Made by a program: the position numbers and the translations under genes. 64,000 nucleotides of DNA from Chloroflexota bacterium (lineage in GTDB: Bacteria > Chloroflexota > UBA11872 > UBA12225 > JAJDUF01). The notes beneath the pieces were generated by a model, which made no database searches, had not been told where the DNA came from, and saw only the letters and a program-made list of their open reading frames with translations. The stretch lies in assembly GCA_022826725.1 (NCBI GenBank), contig JAJDUF010000011.1:222891-286890 (forward strand), read 5' to 3'. Positions 1 to 7,961 of this stretch are shown one piece after another (the stretch's first letter is position 1; every line of letters begins with the position of its first letter).

Positions 1-2
1 AG

Positions 3-113
3 GGCGATTATACGCTGGGCGAGGAAGATGGCTTTTGGCATGAAACAGATGTGTCAGCGTTCGAGGGTGATCGGGACTATCAAGAAGCGAAGAGAGGACT
101 GGACCTGATCTAG
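3..113 (+). CDS. C-terminal end of an unidentified protein (partial)
   Basis: An open frame enters from the left edge of the window and ends at TAG 111-113, giving 36 residues. The tail is acidic and aromatic (for example GFWHETD and FEGDRDYQEA) and has a normal amino-acid mix for a real C-terminus. The rest of the gene lies outside the window, so no family can be named. The only support for coding is the composition and the open frame. Confidence 0.45.
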   Translation, partial: GDYTLGEEDGFWHETDVSAFEGDRDYQEAKRGLDLI

Positions 114-294
114 GACTCTCGTTGTCTAACTCTACCACTGACCACTATCCCACAGAGGTCATTCCACCAGATTATCGGAAGCCATGAGGAAGTGAACAAG
201 GCGTTTGCCGGGACACGAGGCCGGCCAGGAAATTGGTCAGTGGCACAATTGGTAGGGAGCGCGGTGCTCACCGGGCGGAGGAGGTACGGGTACG

Positions 295-1097
295 ATGCCA
301 AGAGGACAACCCCGCCCACGGCAAGCGGATGTGGAGGACCTGCGGGACGGCCACAGCGAAAGCTATCACAAGGTGCTGCAGGAGCGCCTCGCCCCCCGCC
401 AACACCCCAGGCCGTTGCGATGGACACCGTGTGGGTCGCCGCGCGTGCCCGGGACGTGGCCCTATGTCAGGCTTGGCTCGGCGAGGCGGCAGCGGCGCGG
501 GCGTGGCTCGCCCGTGCCGCCACGCACTATCACGAGCTGTTCGCCCTCCCCCAGCGGGCGGCCGATCCCGCGGTGCGCGAAGGGGCGCGATGGAAAGCTT
601 CGGTGCTCAGTGCGGTGTCTGCCCTACCCTGCCTGGCCTTGGCCGGCACCCCCACCCAGCGCCAGGACGGCGCAACCCTGATGCAGCAGTTCAACGAGCG
701 GCAGGACGACCACCTGAATTACCATCCCATCCAGCGGCTGTACGTCTGCACGTTGCGCGACCTGGTGGTTGGGGACATGGCCGGGTGTCGCCACTGGGCG
801 GCGCAAGCAAGCCAACTGCGCCGTGTGGGGAAAATGTGGGCCATGTACGTGCAGGGGGTTGTCGCCTGCCGGGCCATCGTGGATGAGGATGCCGACGCCT
901 TGGCAGCGGCGCTGCAGGTGGTGCTGCGCGAGCAGCTACGTGATGCCCGAGGCTCGGAGCGGGGGCACGCGGGCGGCCTGTTCTCGCTGCAAGGCACGGC
1001 GCTGGTGGCATTGGCCCTAGAGCGGGGGCTGGCCGTGGACTTGGATGTGCCGAACGGGGCGTACATCGCGCGGTGCTTCCTGCCGGCAACAGCGTAG
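295..1097 (+). pseudogene. Frameshifted gene, possibly Imm49-family immunity-like protein
   Basis: The start ATG at 295 follows a strong Shine-Dalgarno, GGAGGAGG at about 277-284. The first frame encodes about 33 sensible residues (ADVEDLRDGHSESYHKVLQE), then meets a run of six C at 392-397. The good coding sequence continues in another frame to TAA-type termination at 1097. Adding one C would join the two parts as ERLAPPPTPQAVAMDTVW. The joined product would be about 267 aa, alpha-helical and rich in Ala, Leu and Arg. Its C-terminal part, with GLFSLQGTALVALALERGL and a final short tail, resembles the Imm49 immunity-protein pattern, but this is a weak family guess. The break is either a homopolymer sequencing error or a true frameshift. 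No toxin gene is visible beside it. Confidence 0.5.
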
Positions 1098-1269
1098 GCC
1101 GGTCGCCTCACCACCTCCGCACCTTTCCAACTGAAGACACCACGCCTTGAGCAGTGGCTGCTGCTCATATACGCCCCGTTCGGGGTGCCCTGGCACGCGG
1201 TGGGAGCTTGTGGCGAAGGACCGGCGCTACACGGGCCAGCGCGCGCTGGAGAGGAGCCTGGGGAGCGTA

Positions 1270-1278
1270 TGCTACACT
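1270..1278 (+). promoter_or_regulatory. Candidate extended -10 promoter of the thrS T-box transcript
   Basis: TG-C-TACACT at 1270-1278 is an extended -10 element placed just before the T-box leader. No convincing -35 is present 17 bp upstream. The same TG-N-TATAxT layout recurs before other genes in this window, which supports it mildly. Confidence 0.35.
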
Positions 1279-1299
1279 GGGGGGCGAAGCGAATACGGT

Positions 1300-1590
1300 A
1301 GGCGTTGACGAGGACACGTCCCGGTCCGGTGGCGCGGCAGAGAGGGGAGGCCACCGGCTGCAAGCCTCCCAAGTGGACGAGGCCGGGATACCACCTCCGA
1401 GCCGGTCGGTTGAAGGCGAGCGGTCCGCGCTAGAGTGGAACCGCGCTGCTGCGTAAGCCGACCCCGGTGGCTCCGGATAGCAGCCGGCGAGTGCGTCACG
1501 ATTGCCCGTTTGGGCAGTGCGGCGAATTCGGGTGGAACCGCGCGAGGCGATGCCTCCCGTCCCGAGAGGGCGGGGGGCGTTTTGTTTGGC
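1300..1590 (+). promoter_or_regulatory. T-box riboswitch, threonine-specific (thrS leader)
   Basis: This leader senses uncharged tRNA-Thr and controls transcription of thrS. Visible parts: an AGAGAG box near 1341-1346; an apical Stem I hairpin with arms GGGAGGC and GCCTCCC; and a specifier ACC (Thr) at 1390-1392, six nucleotides before GAGCC at 1399-1403. A Stem III-like hairpin, TGCCC-GTTT-GGGCA, lies near 1503-1516. The antiterminator bulge TGGAACC is at 1533-1539. The flanking arms TCGGG (1528-1532) and GCG pair with CGT-CCCGA (1559-1565), and the same 3' strand is used by the terminator. The variable base in TGGA should pair with U73 of tRNA-Thr. A second TGGAACCGCG occurs at 1436-1445 and is discussed in the findings. 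Confidence 0.93.
1552..1587 (+). terminator. Intrinsic terminator of the thrS T-box
   Basis: Arms at 1552-1563 and 1568-1578 form 11 pairs with one bulged T and a GAGA tetraloop at 1564-1567. The T-rich run GTTTTGTTT follows. The 5' arm contains CGTCCCGA, which the antiterminator uses in the alternative fold. Confidence 0.9.
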
Positions 1591-1737
1591 TGCCAGTCTA
1601 GCAAGCGCAGAGACGAATAATACGACAGGTCGGTACGATGATTGCGGCGATCACCGAGCAACGAGTGTTGGAGGGAGCTTCCCTGGCCGTTCACCGCGGC
1701 CGGGGTGTGACCGTTTGCTAGGCGCAACGCCGGCCTC

Positions 1738-1793
1738 CCTATGGTACCCCCGCTTCGCAGGGGGACGGGCGCAGCGTGCTGCGCCCCTACGGT
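1738..1793 (+). repeat. Mosaic palindromic repeat (B + D types) in the thrS leader
   Basis: A B-type element (CCTATGGTACCCCCGC...GGGGGAC) is joined to a D-type palindrome at 1767-1786 (GGGCGCAG/CGTGCTGCGCCC), then CCTACGG. It lies between the T-box terminator and the thrS start, so it would be part of the thrS mRNA leader. Confidence 0.7.
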
Positions 1794-1840
1794 TTGGCCC
1801 TACCAACCCACATCTTTGAAACCTGAGATAGGAGTATGTG

Positions 1841-3688
1841 ATGAGTAAGAACGAGGCTGCGGAGGGTGCTGCGGCGCCGGACGACGGGCCGATTCCGCTG
1901 GACACGCTGCGGCATTCGGCTGCACATGTCATGGCCGAGGCGGTGCAGCAAATCTGGCCGCACGCGAAGTTCGGCATTGGCCCGCCGATTGCCGACGGTT
2001 TCTACTACGACTTCGACCTGCCCCGGCCGCTGACTCCCGACGATCTGGCGCAAATCGAGCGGCGGATGCGGCGGATCATCAAAGCCAATCTGCCCTTTTC
2101 CAGTCAGGAGATCGAGGGTGAGGCGGCCAAGGAACTGTTCCGCGAGCGCGGGCAGCCCTACAAGCTGGAGCTGATCGAGGCGCTGATGGCCGGTGAGGCG
2201 AGCGGCGAGGTTGCCGACTCGCCGGATGCCGCCGGTGTCAGCGGGGGTAACGTAAGGCTCTACGAACAGGGCAAGTTTCTCGACCTGTGCGGTGGTCCGC
2301 ACGTCGCGCGCACGGGCGAGGTCGGGCCGTTCAAGCTGCTGCGGGTCGCCGGTGCCTACTGGCGAGGCGACGAGAACCGCCCGCAGCTCCAGCGCATCTA
2401 CGGGACGGCCTGGCACACGCAGCAGGAGCTTGACGACTACCTGTGGAAGCTCGAAGAGGCGCGCCGACGCGATCACCGGCGCCTCGGCACCGACTTGGGG
2501 CTGTTCTTCTTCAACGAGCAGGTCGGCGGCGGCCTGCCGCTGTGGGAGCCGGACGGGGCGGTCCTGCGGAGCGTGTCGGAGGACTTTTGGAAGGAAGAGC
2601 ATCGCAAGTGGGGCTATGAATACGTCTATTCGCCGCATATCGGCACTGCCGATTTGTGGTCAAGCTCCGGCCACCTGGAGTTCTTCCGGGACGCCATGTA
2701 CGCGCCGATTGACATTGACCAGCAGCAGTTCCTACTCAAGCCGATGAACTGTCCCTTCCACGTGCAGGTCTACCGGCGGCGGCTCCGCTCGTATCGTGAG
2801 CTACCGGTGCGGTACTGCGAGCTGGGCACGGTCTATCGCTACGAGCGGGCCGGCGTGCTGCATGGTCTCCTGCGCGTGCGCGGCTTCACGCAGGACGACT
2901 CGCATATCTTCTGCCGGCCCGATCAGCTTGAAGACGAGATCAACGGCGTGCTCGATCTCGGCCTACACCTGCTGCGCTCGTTCGGCTTCCACGAGTACGA
3001 GATCGAACTTTCCGTGCGCGATCCGAACAACCTGGACCAGTACATGGGTGGCGACAAGGAGTGGGAGCAGGCCGAGGGTGCGCTGCGGCGTGCCCTTGAA
3101 GGGCACAATCTGGACTTCCACGTTGCCGAGGGCGAGGCCGTCTTCTACGCACCCAAGATTGATATTCACCTGCTCGACTCGCTCGGCCGCACGTGGCAGT
3201 GTACGACCGTCCAGGTGGACTTCAACCTCCCGGAGCGATTTGATCTTGGCTATATCGGCGAGGACGGGGCCGAGCACCGGCCCTTCATGGTCCATCGCGC
3301 CTTGCTCGGCTCGCTGGAGCGGTTCCTCGGCACGCTGATCGAGCACTACGGGGGCGCTTTCCCGCTCTGGCTGGCGCCGGCGCAGGCCATCGTGCTGCCC
3401 ATCGCCGACCGCCACAATGCCTACGCAGCGGAAGTGGCGGCGGCGCTGGAGCAGGCCGGTCTGCGCGCACGGGTGGATAGCCGGTCGCAGCGTATCGGGG
3501 CGAAAATACGTGAAGCGCAGCTCCAGAAAATTCCATACATGCTCGTCGTCGGCGACCGCGAGGCAGCGGCGCAGCAGGTGGCGGTACGCCGGCGGAGTGG
3601 GGAGGACCGCGGGACGGTCGCGGTGCCTGAGGTCGTTGCCGTCATGCAGCGCGAAGTCGAGGCGAAAGCCAGCGAGCCGCTGCTGTAG
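1841..3688 (+). CDS. thrS: Threonyl-tRNA synthetase without TGS domain
   Basis: It charges tRNA-Thr with threonine in the cytoplasm. The 615-aa product opens directly with the N2 editing domain: HSAAH gives H25 and H29, and LCGGPH gives C150 and H154. The class II core follows, with zinc ligands C304 (MNCPFH), H355 (DDSH) and H485 (VHRALLG). The C-terminal anticodon-binding domain (residues about 510-610) contains the VVGDRE stretch. The usual N-terminal TGS domain of about 60 residues is absent. ATG 1841 is chosen because GGAG at 1831-1834 lies six bases upstream; a GTG at 1838 is the alternative. Expression is controlled by the T-box upstream, and asd follows after 41 bases. Confidence 0.97.
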   Translation: MSKNEAAEGAAAPDDGPIPLDTLRHSAAHVMAEAVQQIWPHAKFGIGPPIADGFYYDFDLPRPLTPDDLAQIERRMRRIIKANLPFSSQEIEGEAAKELFRERGQPYKLELIEALMAGEASGEVADSPDAAGVSGGNVRLYEQGKFLDLCGGPHVARTGEVGPFKLLRVAGAYWRGDENRPQLQRIYGTAWHTQQELDDYLWKLEEARRRDHRRLGTDLGLFFFNEQVGGGLPLWEPDGAVLRSVSEDFWKEEHRKWGYEYVYSPHIGTADLWSSSGHLEFFRDAMYAPIDIDQQQFLLKPMNCPFHVQVYRRRLRSYRELPVRYCELGTVYRYERAGVLHGLLRVRGFTQDDSHIFCRPDQLEDEINGVLDLGLHLLRSFGFHEYEIELSVRDPNNLDQYMGGDKEWEQAEGALRRALEGHNLDFHVAEGEAVFYAPKIDIHLLDSLGRTWQCTTVQVDFNLPERFDLGYIGEDGAEHRPFMVHRALLGSLERFLGTLIEHYGGAFPLWLAPAQAIVLPIADRHNAYAAEVAAALEQAGLRARVDSRSQRIGAKIREAQLQKIPYMLVVGDREAAAQQVAVRRRSGEDRGTVAVPEVVAVMQREVEAKASEPLL

Positions 3689-3729
3689 TAAAATGGTTGC
3701 AGAGCACACCAAAACCGAGGAGACGGCTT

Positions 3730-4782
3730 GTGGAAAAGATACCGGTAGGCGTTCTGGCTGCTACGGGCATTGTAGGGCAGCGATTTATCCAGCTGCTCGC
3801 CGACCATCCGTGGTTCGAGATCACGGCGGTCGCTGCTTCGGAGCGCAGCGCCGGTAAGCGTTACAGCGACGCGGTGCATTGGCTGCTGCCGACACCGATT
3901 CCGGAGGGGGTCGCCGACATGACGGTGGTCGAGAGCCGGCCGCCGCTCGACTGCGCGCTCGTCTTTTCGGCGCTGCCGTCGGACGTGGCGCGGGAGGTCG
4001 AGCCGGCGTTTGCCGAGGCCGGCTACGTCGTCAGCAGCAACGCGAGCGCCTACCGTCGGGAGCCGGATGTGCCCCTGTTGATCCCGGAGGTCAACCCGGA
4101 CCATCTCGGCTTACTGCCGTCGCAGCAGAAGAGCCGGGGCTGGGACCACGGCTGCCTGGTGACGAATCCCAACTGCTCGACCATTACGCTCGTGATGGCG
4201 CTCAAGCCGCTGGTTGACGCCTTTGGGGTCGAGCAGGTCATTGTCACCACGATGCAAGCGACTTCCGGCGCCGGCTATCCGGGTGTGCCGTCGCTCGACG
4301 TGATTGACAACGTGCTCCCACACACCGACGGCGAGGAGCCGAAGATGGAATGGGAGCCGCTGAAGCTGCTCGGCTCGCTGAACGGGGCGGAGATCACGCT
4401 GGCGGACTTGCCGATCAGCGCCCACTGCCATCGAGTGGCGGTATGGGACGGGCACACGGAGGCCGTCTCGGTCAAGCTCGGTCGCCCGGCGACGGCCGAC
4501 GAGCTACGACAGGTGTTGCACGACTTTCGGGGCTTACCGCAAGAGTTGGGGCTGCCGAGTGCGCCGGAGCGGCCCTTGTCGGTGCCGGCACAGGAGAATC
4601 GCCCGCAGCCGCGCCTTGACCGCGACGCCGCCGGTGGCATGGCGACGGCGGTGGGCCGCATTCGACCCTGCCCGATCCTCGACTGGAAGCTGCTCGTGGT
4701 GGGCCACAACACGGTCCGCGGTGCTGCCGGGGCCGCCATCCTCAACGCCGAGCTGATGAAGGCGCAAGGATACCTGTCGTAG
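3730..4782 (+). CDS. asd: Aspartate-semialdehyde dehydrogenase
   Basis: It reduces aspartyl phosphate to aspartate semialdehyde with NADPH, the branch point to lysine, methionine and threonine. The 350-aa protein starts with a Rossmann motif (ATGIVGQ). It carries the catalytic cysteine in NPNCST (C149) and a catalytic-type histidine in DGHT (H242). Length and the NPNCST context match the archaeal/fungal-like type of Asd better than the E. coli type. GTG 3730 is chosen as start: GAGGAGA lies about eight bases upstream and the Rossmann motif comes at once; a TTG at 3697 would add eleven residues without conservation. Lying directly behind T-box-controlled thrS, it may be co-regulated by threonine supply, which fits its pathway. 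Confidence 0.95.
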   Translation: MEKIPVGVLAATGIVGQRFIQLLADHPWFEITAVAASERSAGKRYSDAVHWLLPTPIPEGVADMTVVESRPPLDCALVFSALPSDVAREVEPAFAEAGYVVSSNASAYRREPDVPLLIPEVNPDHLGLLPSQQKSRGWDHGCLVTNPNCSTITLVMALKPLVDAFGVEQVIVTTMQATSGAGYPGVPSLDVIDNVLPHTDGEEPKMEWEPLKLLGSLNGAEITLADLPISAHCHRVAVWDGHTEAVSVKLGRPATADELRQVLHDFRGLPQELGLPSAPERPLSVPAQENRPQPRLDRDAAGGMATAVGRIRPCPILDWKLLVVGHNTVRGAAGAAILNAELMKAQGYLS

Positions 4783-4841
4783 CCGGCTGTCCCCTATCAC
4801 TGCACCATAAGGCGGTGCTCTGGCCTGGTGCCGGAGAAAAG

Positions 4842-4850
4842 TGCTATAGT
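4842..4850 (+). promoter_or_regulatory. Candidate extended -10 promoter for rpmI-rplT
   Basis: TG-C-TATAGT at 4842-4850 sits in the 135-base gap between asd and rpmI, about 68 bases before the rpmI start. No clear -35 is seen. No L20-type leader structure was recognised. Confidence 0.4.
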
Positions 4851-4917
4851 TACGGTCGCTACGTTGCCGGCCTGTCCATACTTCCGGCCGGATAATTCCC
4901 CCCTGAGGACGGCACTC

Positions 4918-5115
4918 ATGCCCAAGATGAAGACCCACAAGGCATCGGCCAAGCGGTTTCGTGTCACGCGCAACGGCAAGGTGATGCGCGCGAAGGGATC
5001 GGTCAGCCACCATCGCATGAAGAAGCGCGGGCGCACCAAGCGCATGATTGACGAGACGTCCGCGGCAGCGCCGAGCGATGCCAAGCGGATCAAGAGAATT
5101 CTGGTAGGCAGTTAG
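4918..5115 (+). CDS. rpmI: 50S ribosomal protein L35 (bL35)
   Basis: A structural protein of the large ribosomal subunit. The 65-aa, strongly basic product begins [13 protein letters not shown], the standard L35 opening, and contains the [10 protein letters not shown] stretch and repeated basic residues. ATG 4918 is fixed by this conserved N-terminus. rplT follows 34 bases later, as in most bacteria. The usual upstream partner infC (IF-3) is missing here and asd takes its place. Confidence 0.97.
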   Translation: MPKMKTHKASAKRFRVTRNGKVMRAKGSVSHHRMKKRGRTKRMIDETSAAAPSDAKRIKRILVGS

Positions 5116-5149
5116 CACCGGGCCGGGAGAGGCAGAGCAGGATACAGAC

Positions 5150-5500
5150 ATGGTACGGGTCAAGCGCGGCGTCACCAATCACCGCCGGCACAAGAAGGTG
5201 CTCAAGCGGACAAAGGGCCAGTACGGGGCACGGAGCCGCCGTTACAAAGTGGCGCACGAGGCCATGATTCACAGCCTCGACTACGCCTATCGTGGCCGCC
5301 GACAGCGCAGACGCGACCTGCGCCGGCTGTGGATTCTGCGGATCAACGCCGCGTCGCGACAGCACGGGCTGACCTACAGCACCTTCATGCATGGCCTCCG
5401 CAAAGCCGGCATCTCCATAGACCGCAAGATGCTGGCCGACCTCGCCGTGCGTGATGCCGAGGCGTTCGGACAGATTGCGGCGCAGGCGGCAGCCGCCTAA
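5150..5500 (+). CDS. rplT: 50S ribosomal protein L20 (bL20)
   Basis: An early assembly protein of the large subunit that binds 23S rRNA. The 116-aa product starts [19 protein letters not shown] and has the conserved [11 protein letters not shown] segment and the ID-RK-LADLA C-terminal helix region. Length is typical for the family. It is followed by the methyltransferase gene after only six bases, so the two are probably co-transcribed. Confidence 0.97.
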   Translation: MVRVKRGVTNHRRHKKVLKRTKGQYGARSRRYKVAHEAMIHSLDYAYRGRRQRRRDLRRLWILRINAASRQHGLTYSTFMHGLRKAGISIDRKMLADLAVRDAEAFGQIAAQAAAA

Positions 5501-5506
5501 TCCGGC

Positions 5507-6370
5507 TTGATTACCAGCCTCGCCAATCCACGCATTCGCCTCGCCCTCAGCCTCCACACGCGCCGGGGGCGGCAGCGCACCGGCGCCTTCTTGTTGGAAG
5601 GCACGCGGCTCGTCACCGAGGCGCTCCGCGCCACCACGCCGCAGCTAGTGCTCCACAGCGCCGATTTTGCCCAACGGCAGCGCCGCCACCGCCACCTGCT
5701 CGACACCCTCCGCCGTGCGGGGGCGGAGGTGCGCGAGGTATCACTGGGCGTGCTGAGTGCCGTCAGCGATACGGTCACGCCGCCGGGCATCGCCGCGATT
5801 GTGCCGGAGGTGCGTCTTGACCCCGACGAGAACGCCGTGCCGCTCGTGCTGTTGCTGGACGGCATCAGCGACCCTGGCAACGCCGGGGCGATCCTGCGCG
5901 TGGCCGCAGCCAGTGGTGTGACTGAAGTGCTGGCTGCACGCGGCTGCGTTGATCTGTGGAGTCCCAAGGTCGTGCGAGCCGCGGCCGGGGCGCATTTCCA
6001 GGTGCCCGTCCGGCAGGGTATGGAGTGGCTGGCGCTGGGTGAGAGGCTGGCTGCGGTACCGGCGCGCTGGCTTGCCGATCCGCGCGGCGGTGTTGCCTAC
6101 TGGGCGCCGGATTGGACGCAGCCGGCGGTGGTCGTCGTCTCCAGCGAGGCGCAGGGCGCCAGCGCCGAGGCCGTGCAGCTCACGGACGGGCAGGCGGTAA
6201 CGGTGCCAATGGCGAGCGGGCGGTCGTTGGACTCGTTGAACGTCGGGGTTGCAGCCGGTATCATCTTATTCGAGGCGTTACGCCAGCGCACGGCGAGCGG
6301 TGAGGCAAAGGCTTCATCGGCCGACGTGCGAGCGGAAGTTAATAGCGAACGGCGAGGACGAAGCGAGTAG
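5507..6370 (+). CDS. SpoU/TrmH-family rRNA or tRNA 2'-O-methyltransferase
   Basis: It probably transfers a methyl group from SAM to a ribose 2'-OH in 23S rRNA or tRNA. The 287-aa protein has an N-terminal substrate-binding part (ITSLANPRIRLALSL, then FLLEGTRLVTEAL) and a C-terminal SPOUT knot domain. The SPOUT motifs are LLDGISDPGNAGAILR (motif 1), VVVVSSEAQGAS (motif 2) and VTVPMASGRSLDSLNVGVA (motif 3). A TTG start at 5507 gives the family-typical N-terminus and lies six bases after rplT. This gene often follows rplT in bacteria. The exact target nucleotide cannot be told from sequence. Confidence 0.93.
   Translation: MITSLANPRIRLALSLHTRRGRQRTGAFLLEGTRLVTEALRATTPQLVLHSADFAQRQRRHRHLLDTLRRAGAEVREVSLGVLSAVSDTVTPPGIAAIVPEVRLDPDENAVPLVLLLDGISDPGNAGAILRVAAASGVTEVLAARGCVDLWSPKVVRAAAGAHFQVPVRQGMEWLALGERLAAVPARWLADPRGGVAYWAPDWTQPAVVVVSSEAQGASAEAVQLTDGQAVTVPMASGRSLDSLNVGVAAGIILFEALRQRTASGEAKASSADVRAEVNSERRGRSE
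6236..6264 (+). promoter_or_regulatory. Candidate sigma-A promoter inside the methyltransferase gene, for pheS T-box
   Basis: TTGAAC at 6236-6241 and TATCAT at 6259-6264 are separated by exactly 17 bases. The predicted start near 6272 lies about 100 bases before Stem I of the phenylalanine T-box, so pheST could be transcribed independently of the ribosomal genes. This is a motif match only. Confidence 0.45.
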
Positions 6371-6371
6371 G

Positions 6372-6715
6372 ACGGCCTGACTGTCCGCAGAGAGCCGGGG
6401 TCAGCGGCTGCGAGCACCGGCGGCAATGGTCGTACTGAAGTTCCCTTCTGAGCCGGCGGAGGAAAGGCCAATGCGCCTGATGCCACTGAGGAACCGATGT
6501 GGCACGGCGCGGTGGCCGAGTAATGCCGACCCGGAAGCCCACCGATAGCGGGGCAATGGCTCTTGGGGCAGGTGTGTCCCGGAGCTAGCGAGAGTGGGCT
6601 TGCTGCTGCCGTAGTCATTATGTAGGCGCGGCCGGCGAGCTAACGCGGGTGGTACCGCGGCGATGACCGGCCACGGCCGTCGCTTCGTCCCGGACGAGGC
6701 GACGGTTCTTTTGTT
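6372..6715 (+). promoter_or_regulatory. T-box riboswitch, phenylalanine-specific (pheS leader)
   Basis: This leader senses uncharged tRNA-Phe and controls pheST. Visible parts: AGAGAGCCGG with the partner ACCGG (Stem I apex, about 6389-6420), and a specifier TTC (Phe) at 6441-6443. The specifier lies six nucleotides before GAGCC, the same distance as the Thr specifier in the thrS leader. The antiterminator bulge is GGGTGGTACCGCG at 6647-6659, whose arms can pair with CGTCCCG near 6686-6692. TGGT should pair with A73 of tRNA-Phe. The leader begins right after the stop of the methyltransferase gene. Confidence 0.94.
6677..6715 (+). terminator. Intrinsic terminator of the pheS T-box
   Basis: Complementary arms 6677-6690 and 6692-6705 (up to 14 pairs, with the innermost ones opened by the short loop) are followed by TTCTTTTGTTG. 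The 5' arm includes the CGTCCCG strand needed by the antiterminator, so the two folds exclude each other. Confidence 0.92.
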
Positions 6716-6725
6716 GTGTGGTGGG

Positions 6726-6772
6726 CCTCACCCCCCGGCCCCCTCTCCACCATGTAGAGAGGGGGAGTCTGC
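6726..6772 (+). repeat. A-type palindromic repeat in the pheS leader
   Basis: CCTCACCCCCCGGCCCCCT begins the element; the arms CCCTCTC and GAGAGGG follow around ACCATGTA. It sits between the T-box terminator and the pheS ribosome binding site. Confidence 0.7.
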
Positions 6773-6807
6773 TGGAGGTGTGTGGGTGAGGTGTGAAGGA
6801 GTGGACG

Positions 6808-7845
6808 ATGCAGGATACGTGGGAAGCGCTGCAACAGGCGGCCGAGCGGGAACTGGCCGCGGCCGGGGACGTGCAGGCATTGGAAGCCTGGCGTATCGAG
6901 TATCTCGGGCGGCGCGGGCGCCTCGCCCAAGCCATGCGCGGGCTGGGGCAACTGCCGCCGGAGGCGCGTCCGGCCGCCGGGGCGGCGGGCAACGCGGTCA
7001 AGGCGGCCTTGACCGGCGTGTATGACGCCCGGAAGCAGGCCCTCGCCGCGGCGGAGCAAGCGCCGGTTGAGGAGACGGCGGCGTTCGACGTGACGCTGCC
7101 CGGCATTCGGCCGCGCGTGGGCCAGGCGCATGTCATCAACCAAGTCATGGCCAAGGTCATGGCCGCTTTCGGTCAGTTGGGCTTCCGCGCCACGGACGGG
7201 CCGGAGGTGGAGTGGGACCGCAACAACTTCACCTTGCTCAACCTGCCCGAAGAGCATCCGGCCCGCGATATGTGGGACACCTTCTACGTCGGGAACGTGG
7301 GGAAGCCGGGGGAAGTGCTGCTCCGCACGCACACCTCACCGATGCAGATTCGGGTGATGGAGCAGACCGAGCCGCCGGTGCGAGTCATTGTGCCCGGCAA
7401 GGTGTACCGCTACGAGGCAACCGACGCCACGCACGGCTGGATGCTGTATCAGGTCGAGGGCTTTGCCGTGGATTGCCGGGTGACGATGGCCGATCTGAAA
7501 GGCACTCTGACACAAGCCATCCAGCTTATCTTCGGCCGAGAACGGCGCACTCGGTTCCGCTGCGATTACTTCCCGTTCGTGGAGCCGGGGGTGGACATGG
7601 CGATGGAATGCCACGTCTGCGACGGGAGCGGATGTGGCGTGTGCAGCAGTACGGGCTGGATCGAGATTCTGGGCGCCGGGATGATCCATCCGCAGGTGCT
7701 ACGCAACGTCGGCTACGACCCGGAGGAGTACAGCGGCTTTGCCTTTGGCATGGGTCTTGACCGTATTGCCATGCTGCTCTACGGCATTGACGACCTGCGC
7801 CTGTTCTACGACAACGATCTGCGGTTCCTACGCCAGTTCCGCTAG
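6808..7845 (+). CDS. pheS: Phenylalanyl-tRNA synthetase alpha subunit
   Basis: Catalytic subunit of the alpha2beta2 enzyme that charges tRNA-Phe. The 345-aa protein has the N-terminal coiled coil (residues 1-90), then a class II core with THTSPMQIRVM, the cysteine-rich CHVCDGSGCGVC stretch with GWIEILGAGM, and motif 3 FAFGMGLDRIAMLLYG near the C-terminus. ATG 6808 is preferred over GTG 6793 because AAGGAG at 6796-6801 lies six bases upstream. It is controlled by the T-box leader, and pheT follows after 116 bases that hold a degenerate repeat. Confidence 0.97.
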   Translation: MQDTWEALQQAAERELAAAGDVQALEAWRIEYLGRRGRLAQAMRGLGQLPPEARPAAGAAGNAVKAALTGVYDARKQALAAAEQAPVEETAAFDVTLPGIRPRVGQAHVINQVMAKVMAAFGQLGFRATDGPEVEWDRNNFTLLNLPEEHPARDMWDTFYVGNVGKPGEVLLRTHTSPMQIRVMEQTEPPVRVIVPGKVYRYEATDATHGWMLYQVEGFAVDCRVTMADLKGTLTQAIQLIFGRERRTRFRCDYFPFVEPGVDMAMECHVCDGSGCGVCSSTGWIEILGAGMIHPQVLRNVGYDPEEYSGFAFGMGLDRIAMLLYGIDDLRLFYDNDLRFLRQFR

Positions 7846-7849
7846 GCCG

Positions 7850-7904
7850 CCCCCTACTGGTGCTCTCCTCTCTCGGATCGTAGAGAAAGAGACGGGGTGA
7901 GGTC
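7850..7904 (+). repeat. Degenerate A-type repeat between pheS and pheT
   Basis: CCCCCTACTGGTGCTCTCC with CTCTCTC and a partner GAGAAAGAGACGGGGTGAGG resembles the A-type element with many mismatches. It occupies most of the gap between the two subunit genes. Confidence 0.45.
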
Positions 7905-7961
7905 CATTCAGCCACGGCTTGGCAGCACAGGCAAGGCCGGGCATTGATCAGGAGAGACAAC

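Noticed and set aside
192..420. GTG start at 192 for the first large gene
   Set aside because: No ribosome binding site and poor protein composition up to residue 76; the ATG at 295 in another frame has a strong one, so a frameshift explains the data better.
1638..1721. 27-residue open frame in the thrS leader as a remnant TGS domain or leader peptide
   Set aside because: No similarity to TGS sequence, no run of Thr codons and a weak ribosome binding site.
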